A stretch of 64,000 nucleotides of DNA from Parapristionchus giblindavisi. Taxonomy: Eukaryota > Nematoda > Chromadorea > Rhabditida > Diplogasteridae. Shown here piece after piece: positions 40,268-48,082 of this stretch (positions within the stretch are counted from its first letter, which is position 1; each line of letters begins with the position of its first letter). The stretch lies in the NCBI GenBank assembly GCA_943737045.1, contig CALSFV010000035.1, forward strand, positions 372,001-436,000, in the 5' to 3' direction. Below the pieces are notes generated by a model. That model did not search any database. It was not told the DNA's origin and was given only the letters and a program-made list of their open reading frames with translations. A program made the translations under genes and the position numbers.

Positions 40268-42499
40268 TCATGTCAAACCGTAATCTTGTGTTGATTCCAC
40301 AATGCCCAAAGTACAAAAGTACCTTTCACTCTGATAAGACCAAAAGAATACCTGACATGAAAAATTTTCTGCTAGACCCAGCGTGTCATATACCAAACGA
40401 AAGAGCAAAAAATTCTGAGTATTTTGCAACGTTCCATATTGAACAACGGCCGCTCCAGCCGAATTAACAACATTGAACCATGCATTTTTAGCATTAAAGA
40501 ATTCGTGACACGCCAATATTTAATCTAAACTTATCGTAGCATATACCACGTGAAAGAGCAAAAAATTCTGAATAATCTACACTTCAGTTCATGTCAAACT
40601 GTAATCTTCTGTTGATTCCACAATGTCCAAAGTACAAAAGTAGCTTTCACTCTGATAAGACCAAAAGAATACCTGACATGAAAAATTTTCTGCTAGACCC
40701 AGCGTGTCATATACCAAACGAAAGAGCAAAAAATTCTGAGTATTTTGCTCGTTCCCATGTTGAACAACGGCCGCTCCAGCCGAATTAACAACATTGAACC
40801 ATGCATTTTTAGCATTAAAGAATTCGTGACACGCCAATATTTAATCTAAACTTATCGTAGCATATACCACGTGAAAGAGCAAAAGATTCTGAATAATCTA
40901 CACTTCAGTTCATGTCAAACTGTAATCTTGTGTTGATTCCACAATGCCCAAAGTACAAAAGTACCTTTCACTCTGATAAGACCAAAAGAATACCTGACAT
41001 GAAAAATTTTCTGCTAGACCCAGCGTGTCATATACCAAACGAAAGAGCAAAAAATTCTGAGTATTTTGCAACGTTCCATATTGAACAACGGCCGCTCCAG
41101 CCGAATTAACAACATTGAACCATGCATTTTTAGCATTACAGAATTCGTGACACGCCAATATTTAATCTGAACTTATCGTAGCATATACCACGTGAAAGAG
41201 CAAAAAACTCTGAGTAATTTGCTCGTTCCCATGTTGAACAACGGCCGCTCCAGCCGAATTAACAACATTGAACCATGCATTTTTAGCATTAAAGAATTCG
41301 TGACACGCCAATATTTAATCTAAACTTATCGTAGCATATACCACGTGAAAGAGCAAAAAATTCTGAATAATCTACACTTCAGTTCATGTCAAACCGTAAT
41401 CTTGTGTTGATTCCACAATGCCCAAAGTACAAAAGTACCTTTCACTCTGATAAGACCAAAAGAATACCTGACATGAAAAATTTTCTGCAAGACCCAGCGT
41501 GTCATATACCAAACGAAAGAGCAAAAAATTCTGAGTATTTTGCAACGTTCCATATTGAACAACGGCCGCTCCAGCCGAATTAACAACATTGAACCATGCA
41601 TTTTTAGCATTAAAGAATTCGTGACACGCCAATATTTAATCTAAACTTATCGTACCATATACCACGTGAAAGAGCAAAAAATTCTGAATAATCTACACTT
41701 CAGTTCATGTCAAACTGTAATCTTCTGTTGATTCCACAATGTCCAAAGTACAAAAGTAGCTTTCACTCTGATAAGACCAAAAGAATACCTGACATGAAAA
41801 ATTTTCTGCTAGACCCAGCGTGTCATATACCAAACGAAAGAGCAAAAAATTCTGAGTATTTTGCTCGTTCCCATGTTGAACAACGGCCGCTCCAGCCGAA
41901 TTAACAACATTGAACCATGCATTTTTAGCATTAAAGAATTCGTGACACGCCAATATTTAATCTAAACTTATCGTAGCATATACCACGTGAAAGAGCAAAA
42001 GATTCTGAATAATCTACACTTCAGTTCATGTCAAACTGTAATCTTGTGTTGATTCCACAATGCCCAAAGTACAAAAGTACCTTTCACTCTGATAAGACCA
42101 AAAGAATACCTGACATGAAAAATTTTCTGCTAGACCCAGCGTGTCATATACCAAACGAAAGAGCAAAAAATTCTGAGTATTTTGCAACGTTCCATATTGA
42201 ACAACGGCCGCTCCAGCCGAATTAACAACATTGAACCATGCATTTTTAGCATTAAAGAATTCGTGACACGCCAATATTTAATCTAAACTTATCGTAGCAT
42301 ATACCACGTGAAAGAGCAAAAAATTCTGAATAATCTACACTTCAGTTCATGTCAAACTGTAATCTTGTGTTGATTCCACAATGCCCAAAGTACAAAAGTA
42401 CCTTTCACTCTGATAAGACCAAAAGAATACCTGACATGAAAAATTTTCTGCTAGACCCAGCGTGTCATATACCAAACGAAAGAGCAAAAAATTCTGAGT
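40268..42499 (+). repeat. 1116-bp composite higher-order repeat (three monomers plus a half)
   Basis: 40268-41383 and 41384-42499 begin with the same three full monomers in order (CAAACCGTAATC kind; CTTCTGTTG kind; GCAAAAGATT followed by the AGTACCTTTC kind). The first copy then includes half monomer 4, so its length is 3 x 321 + 153. The second continues with a full monomer instead before half monomer 5 appears further on. Confidence 0.78.
41182..41334 (+). repeat. 153-bp half monomer 4
   Basis: Same junction, exactly 1116 bp after half monomer 3. Confidence 0.92.
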
Positions 42500-42939
42500 A
42501 TTTTGCAACGTTCCATATTAAACAACGGCCGCTCCAGCCGAATTAACAACATTGAACCATGCATTTTTAGCATTAAAGAATTCGTGACACGCCAATATTT
42601 AATCTAAACTTATCGTAGCATATACCACGTGAAAGAGCAAAAACTTCTGAATAATCTACACTTCAGTTCATGTCAAACTGTAATCTTGTGTTGATTCCAC
42701 AATGCCCAAAGTACAAAAGTAGCTTTCACTCTGATAAGACCAAAAGAATACCTGACATGAAAAATTTTCTGCTAGACCCAGCGTGTCATATACCAAACGA
42801 AAGAGCAAAAAATTCTGAGTAATTTGCTCGTTCCCATGTTGAACAACGGCCGCTCCAGCCGAATTAACAACATTGAACCATGCATTTTTAGCATTACAGA
42901 ATTCGTGACACGCCAATATTTAATCTGAACTTATCGTAG

Positions 42940-43092
42940 CATATACCACGTGAAAGAGCAAAAAACTCTGAGTAATTTGCTCGTTCCCATGTTGAACAAC
43001 GGCCGCTCCAGCCGAATTAACAACATTGAACCATGCATTTTTAGCATTAAAGAATTCGTGACACGCCAATATTTAATCTAAACTTATCGTAG
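42940..43092 (+). repeat. 153-bp half monomer 5
   Basis: Same junction and same AACTCTGAG change as units 3 and 4. Confidence 0.92.
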
Positions 43093-44361
43093 CATATACC
43101 ACGTGAAAGAGCAAAAACTTCTGAATAATCTACACTTCAGTTCATGTCAAACTGTAATCTTGTGTTGATTCCACAATGCCCAAAGTACAAAAGTAGCTTT
43201 CACTCTGATAAGACCAAAAGAATACCTGACATGAAAAATTTTCTGCTAGACCCAGAGTGTCATATACCAAACGAAAGAGCAAAAAATTCTGAGTATTTTG
43301 CAACGTTCCATGTTGAACAACGGCCGCTCCAGCCGAATTAACAACATTGAACCATGCATTTTTAGCATTACAGAATTCGTGACACGCCAATATTTAATCT
43401 GAACTTATCGTATTGTGCGTATAAAATGTACTTGCATAAGAAAAAGATATTTTAGAGTAAAGACAGTATTTCGCTTCGTAAACTTTAACACCCTCGGAAC
43501 GAAATATTTTCAATTTCGACATTCGTACAACTCGATAGTTTTTAACGTTTTTAGTTCTGTTCTGTGATTATTTTGTTTTATTTTGTTTCTATATCAATCT
43601 TTCGTACTCTGCCGACATTTATGCGAGTGGTTTAACGCTCGTCCATCAATTCCTTGGCCAATACACTCTGTAACAAAATTACGGTCATTTTCGCCCGCAT
43701 TTATCATTGTTTTCCTTACTTTGTATCTAATTATTTCGTGTTTTAGCTTTACTAACGTTGTTAGTAACGGTTGGAACATAAGAAGAGCCGGCGGCAAGCG
43801 CTTCTAACACCATCTACAGGCAATGCCGAGGCAATACAGGCAAAATTAATGCCGAGGTTGTTCTTAATTTTCCTTTGTCCATTCTCTCGTTTCGATTATA
43901 CCGCGATTAAACTTCATATTATTATAATTACACTTATAATGGCATTGTTATCAATTTAAATAACTATTTATAGAGTGAGGTCTTCCGAAATCCACTTCTC
44001 CCTCGTGAACAAAGCGTTCGTAAAGTGCCCGCTGTTCATTTCCGTAGACTACAACGGATGCACTGAAGACATTCTTTGTGCACCTGGTCCGGTATGGCTC
44101 AACATCTGTTCAATCATCAAATATACACGTACGGTTTTAACTTTTATGATTTGCTGATTTCGTATATTTTGAATTTAATTTTGATACGTCTTGTAACAAG
44201 ACTCTTGTTGTATAACTTGTCAACTTGTCAAAATAGTCCAAATCATACCAACATGCCAATGTAGTTCGCTTACATGTATTACTGGTCTGCTATAAGAAAG
44301 ATCTAGTCGTCCATCAGAAAGAACCAAGATGGTGATTAAGGCTTGATTTGCTTGTTTTCAG

Positions 44362-45057
44362 TCAAGAACAAATCGATATGGAGGAGATTGAACAAAGGAA
44401 AACCCGCTGGAATAAGAACTGGGTTAAGGTAAGCAAGCTTATTTTAAATATTGCTATAGGGATGTTGGGTCAGACTTAAAACTTTGGCTTTGACACGTTG
44501 TATTAATACATAAATCGGTCTTATTCATACATTTTCGGTACCCTCGCCGTCTATTTTTATATAGTGGGTCAATTCTCGAAATAGGGTGGGTTGATTCACA
44601 AAATTCGTTATTTTCGCTTAAGAATCGTCATTTTTAGCTTCCTGTTTTTATCAAGTGGCCTAAAATGGGCCTTATATAGTGGGTCAATCCTCGCACTGCG
44701 AGGGTATGACAATGTATGGTCTTATTGCAGAAGAAAATGCTCAAGGCGCAGAATGCAGACGCCAACGATGAGAATATAGAGGATGAGGTATGTAACTTTT
44801 ATTAAATATTTATTTATTTAATAATATCGATGTCATGTGTCTTAGTTCTGGTTATCTGGAATGAGTCAGTTAAAGGCGCTAGTGTTACCTTTTTGAATGA
44901 GAAACGGGATTGAACATTATAATAATTCCTAAGCTCAACATAGTTGGAGGCACAGATACTTAAGTGTTTATTGAAATTTTATCGATTTAAGTTTGACCAG
45001 AAACCGTCGGAAGCCGTGTTGTTAGCGATCCGGGAGCTCATGCCCTAGGCCACGCCG
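44362..45057 (+). pseudogene. Three exon-like segments with GT-AG introns, unknown gene
   Basis: Exon 1 (44362-44428) follows TTTTCAG and ends AAG before GTAAGC. Exon 2 (44731-44787) follows ATTGCAG and ends GAG before GTATGT. Exon 3 (45001-45057) follows GACCAG and precedes GTATGT. Joined in one frame they read through EQRKTRWNKNWVK, then KKMLKAQNADANDENIEDE, then KPSEAVLLAIRELMP and a TAG stop at 45046-45048, nine bases before the exon end. The peptide is charged, basic then acidic, with no domain I recognise. Introns are 302 and 213 bp. A further candidate exon (45249 or 45267 to 45343, before GTGAGT) does not continue this frame. Consistent frame and splice signals favour a captured host gene fragment; the stop may be natural or a decay mutation. 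Confidence 0.45.
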
Positions 45058-45401
45058 GTATGTTATCTATATCTTACTGAATTCATTGGTTGTTTCAATG
45101 AAATCTTGTGATCTCTTTGATATTTTGATCTATTGCAAATCTAAAGACATGCCTTATTGAAAAAGATTGTACCCGTTAGGATGGTCAACTTATTCAAGTG
45201 TTCTTTTGTTGTAATTGGATGTATGACTATAATTGATTGATGGTTCAGGAGATGATCATTTCTTAGTAATATGAGGGAAAAGAATACAAGAAGTTCCATT
45301 CCAACACCACCCATTCAACCATCGTTCAAAGGAGTCAACAATCGTGAGTATTGTTTTTCGGAACAAAATGTAGTCTAAGTTACGGTAGCTCATGTTGATG
45401 C

Positions 45402-45585
45402 GAGTGGGTTACGGTATTGCTTATTCTGACAATGAGTGTTAGTAATGGAGTGGGTTACGGTATTGCTTATTCTGACAATGAGTGTTAGTAATGGAGTGGG
45501 TTACGGTATTGCTTATTCTTACAATGAGTGTTAGTAATGGAGTGGGTTACGGTATTGCTTATTCTTACAATGAGTGTTAGTAATG
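45402..45585 (+). repeat. 46-bp minisatellite, four copies
   Basis: Units start at 45402, 45448, 45494 and 45540 with GAGTGGGTTACGGTATTGC and end GTGTTAGTAATG. The only difference seen is TTCTGAC in the first two and TTCTTAC in the last two. Confidence 0.95.
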
Positions 45586-45946
45586 GAGCTAGAACATGAG
45601 TAGTGTTAGAGATAATAAATTGAATGTAGTAAGGATGCAAGGAAATTTTATTGGTATTAAATATATTTTAGTGAAAATAAATTGTATTCTCCTTCAGATC
45701 CATTCTTCACACTCTTCTTCTTTCTCTTCGTCTCCCCAAAAGTGGTAATTACCTCGTTGAAGGGATTAATATTCAAGTCGTCATTCCCTCTTTAAAAATC
45801 TGTTTTTCATTATTTGTTCATTCGTTTTTTGTACTTGGTCATTTATATAGCCATGTTAATAAAGGTTTTTATTTCCATTCGACGGCAGAGTATGCAATAA
45901 GTGTAGACCACTTTGCCATCTCTGGCACGCCATTTTAGTTGTAGTA

Positions 45947-46162
45947 ATGTGCAATTGTGGACAAACAAAGCGTTCACTACAAGTTCACTTTTGTTACGAT
46001 AAAGCTGATTGCAATGGAGCTGATACGAACAATACTTGTGTGGATACTGTACCCTGCTCGGGGTGGTGGGACCAGCTTGTTTGGATAACCCTCAATACAC
46101 ACCGGGTGACACTTTCATACATAATTGAATTAGATCACTCCAAAGCCATGTATTTGAATTAG
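45947..46162 (+). pseudogene. Cysteine-rich open frame, thrombospondin type 1-like fragment
   Basis: The frame from ATG 45947 encodes 71 residues. The first 45 have the spacing CGxTxRSxxxxxxC, then CxG, a TC and a PCSGWW segment. This is the cysteine layout of a thrombospondin type 1 repeat, an extracellular adhesion/matrix domain. The frame is open upstream only to a TTTTAG just before it, which could be a splice acceptor. The C-terminal third (after WDQLVW) looks like readthrough into non-coding sequence. There is no signal peptide or complete gene. It is best read as a captured exon fragment; the family call rests on spacing alone. Confidence 0.35.
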
Positions 46163-46257
46163 CCGGTAAATAGTAGTTCTGTTAAACAATAGAAGTCGGG
46201 CGTAAAGTCATAAATACCCTCGTACTTTAAAAAAACAAGTGAATTTTATACGCTCAA

Positions 46258-47175
46258 TAGCATATACCACGTGAAAGAGCAAAAAATTCTGAGTAATTTG
46301 CTCGTTCCCATGTTGAACAACGGCCGCTCCAGCCGAATTAACAAAATTGAATTATGCATTTTTAGCATTAAAGAATTCGTGACACGCCAATATTTAATCT
46401 GAACTTATCGTAGCATATACCACGTGAAAGAGCAAAAAATTCTGAATAATCTACACTTCAGTTCATGTCAAACTGTAATCTTCTGTTGATTCCACAATGT
46501 CCAAAGTACAAAAGTAGCTTTCACTCTGATAAGACCAAAAGAATACCTGACATGAAAAATTTTCTGCTAGACCCAGCGTGTCATATACCAAACGAAAGAG
46601 CAAAAAATTCTGAGTATTTTGCTCGTTCCCATGTTGAACAACGGCCGCTCCAGCCGAATTAACAAAATTGAATTATGCATTTTTAGCATTAAAGAATTCG
46701 TGACACGCCAATATTTAATCTGAACTTATCGTAGCATATACCACGTGAAAGAGCAAAAAATTCTGAATAATCTACACTTCAGTTCATGTCAAACTGTAAT
46801 CTTCTGTTGATTCCACAATGTCCAAAGTACAAAAGTAGCTTTCACTCTGATAAGACCAAAAGAATACCTGACATGAAAAATTTTCTGCTAGACCCAGCGT
46901 GTCATATACCAAACGAAAGAGCAAAAAATTCAGAGTATTTTGCTCGTTCCCATGTTGAACAACGGCCGCTCCAGCCGAATTAACAACATTGAACCATGCA
47001 TTTTTGGCATTAAAGAATTCGTGACACGCCAATATTTAATCTAAACTTATCGTAGCATATACCACGTGAAAGAGCAAAAAATTCTGAATAATCTACACTT
47101 CAGTTCATGTCAAACTGTAATCTTCTGTTGATTCCACAATGTCCAAAGTACAAAAGTAGCTTTCACTCTGATAAG
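46258..47175 (+). repeat. 321-bp satellite array, block 4
   Basis: Satellite resumes at TAGCATATACC in the same phase in which it stopped at 43412. Its first unit is a 153-bp half monomer. Two of its monomers are hybrids that carry type A AAAATTGAATTATGC next to type B TTAGCATTAAAG and CGCCAATATTTAATC. It ends inside a monomer at CTCTGATAAG where the LINE begins. Confidence 0.97.
46261..46413 (+). repeat. 153-bp half monomer 6
   Basis: Same deletion junction as the other five (CAAAAAATTCTGAGTAATTTG). The TIR element inserted three bases upstream of its first base. Confidence 0.9.
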
Positions 47176-47228
47176 GCGAGAGGTGACCCTCAAGGCGAGA
47201 GGTGACCCTCAAGGCGAGAGGTGACCCT
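47173..47228 (+). repeat. 19-bp tandem repeat at the LINE 5' end
   Basis: AAGGCGAGAGGTGACCCTC occurs at 47173, 47192 and 47211, the third copy diverging after GTGACCCT. The first AAG overlaps the satellite ATAAG, so the exact 5' junction is ambiguous by three to five bases. Confidence 0.93.
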
Positions 47229-47305
47229 TCCCTTCTCTCTCGTCTCAATCGATAATCCATTTGTTGTTTATTTCTGATTTTCTTGTTTTTGTTTATCTGA
47301 TTCCT

Positions 47306-48082
47306 ATGTCGCGTCGTCGTCATCTTGCCTCTTCTCCTTCCACATCCATGTCTACCTCACCCCCTTCTAAGAAGGATCGTCCATCGATGCAGGACACTGT
47401 GGTCAAAGCCATGGAGTTCTCTTTGATGGATAGACCTCCATCTGTACCCGCTCCCTTATGGTCCAATATTACTTCGCTTGTGTCTCTTCTAGCTACCTTT
47501 GTAGAGGAGCTTGCTTCTCGTACTCAACCTCCACCTATCCAATCCTCTTCTACTCAATCCTTTGTATCTAGTCTGGTCTCTCCACCCTCACAATCTCTCT
47601 CTTACTCTGACTCGGTTGAGGCACAAATTCGTGGTCGTTCCCTGGTTGTTTCGGGTCTCATTGAACCTGATCAATCACTTTCTCCATCTGAGAGATCGAG
47701 TGCAGACGGTATGGCTATCAGTGCCTTGCTGGATGCCCTCGATGTGGAAGCCACGCCCACCTCTGTCTTTCGAATGGGTAAACCGTCTGACGGTCGACCC
47801 CGATTGGTGAAGGTGGTCCTTCCTGCTCGCTCTTTCCTTCTGACAGCTCTGAAGAACGGACAGGTACTTCGTACCAAGGCACAGTTCAAAGGTGTGTTCG
47901 TGCGAAAGAGTCTGACTAAGGAAGAGCGAATTAAGCAGGCCGAGTACAGAGAACTTCTTAGAGAGTTGAGAAAGGTTGACTCCTCGTCGCCCTTCGTTCT
48001 CTACCGAGACGAAGTATGGCATAAGGACGACATAAAAACCGGTAAGAGAGTCAACCTTCCTCCTTCTCTATCTTCAAACTAG
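47306..48082 (+). CDS. LINE ORF1 protein
   Basis: 258 residues from ATG 47306, which begins MSRRRHLASS. An in-frame ATG exists at 47261, but it would add a hydrophobic 15-residue leader, so the later start is preferred. Residues 1 to about 35 are basic and Ser/Pro-rich; a middle region is rich in Pro, Ser and Gln. From about residue 110 comes a folded-looking domain with LVVSGLIEPDQ, FRMGKPSDGRPRLVKVVLP and VFVRKSLTKEERIKQAEYRE, ending in a charged helix (LLRELRK). This RxGK...RPRxxKVxLP...VFVRxSLTKEER pattern is typical of the C-terminal half of ORF1 proteins of animal LINEs, which bind the element RNA. No CCHC zinc knuckle is present. ORF1 ends 37 bases inside the open ORF2 frame. Confidence 0.85.
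   Translation: MSRRRHLASSPSTSMSTSPPSKKDRPSMQDTVVKAMEFSLMDRPPSVPAPLWSNITSLVSLLATFVEELASRTQPPPIQSSSTQSFVSSLVSPPSQSLSYSDSVEAQIRGRSLVVSGLIEPDQSLSPSERSSADGMAISALLDALDVEATPTSVFRMGKPSDGRPRLVKVVLPARSFLLTALKNGQVLRTKAQFKGVFVRKSLTKEERIKQAEYRELLRELRKVDSSSPFVLYRDEVWHKDDIKTGKRVNLPPSLSSN

Larger units (their letters stand above)
18691..43412 (+). repeat. 321-bp satellite array, block 3 (about 77 monomers)
   Basis: The monomer resumes exactly where fold-back element 2 interrupted it. From 18.7 to about 30.8 kb, A monomers alternate with a B variant marked by CGCGACACGCC and ATCTACACTT. The last A monomer lies near 30661-30780. From there to 43.4 kb every copy is type B, with sub-variants such as CTTCTGTTGATTCC with ATGTCC, AGTACCTTTC, TTCCATATTG and CTGAGTAATTTG. 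Five 153-bp half monomers occur in the last 8.5 kb. All copies are in one orientation. Confidence 0.98.
43413..46257. mobile_element. TIR DNA element with TA duplication carrying gene fragments
   Basis: This 2845-bp non-satellite block has inverted ends: TTGTGCGTATAAAATG at the left and, inverted, TTGAGCGTATAAAATT at the right (about 19 of 22 positions match). The monomer reads CTTATCGTA then GCATATACC; TA flanks both sides (43411-43412 and 46258-46259). A TA duplication fits Tc1/mariner-like elements, though the ends are not a family I can name. No transposase is recognisable. Inside are GT-AG bounded exon-like segments (44362-45057), a 46-bp minisatellite (45402-45585) and a cysteine-rich frame (45947-46162). 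In 43413-44361 I see only AT-rich sequence with short frames of no known family; the same holds for 45586-45946 and 46163-46257. Confidence 0.75.

Noticed and set aside
43583..44264. Short frames of 60-74 aa in the left part of the TIR element
   Set aside because: They overlap each other on both strands, lack domains and match expectation for AT-rich non-coding DNA.
44362..45057. PIF/Harbinger-type transposase exons (RWNKNWVK resembles a Harbinger N-terminus)
   Set aside because: The similarity is a few residues, no DDE motifs are found, and the duplication is TA rather than a 3-bp TWA.
46215..46240. Mariner terminal repeat (inverse of TACGAGGGT) just inside the right end of the TIR element
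   Set aside because: There is no matching inverted copy at the left side, and the outer TTG(T/A)GCGTATAAAAT ends explain the insertion better.
47671..48022. Antisense frames of 72-115 aa under LINE ORF1
   Set aside because: They are shadows of ORF1 on the opposite strand with no recognisable content.
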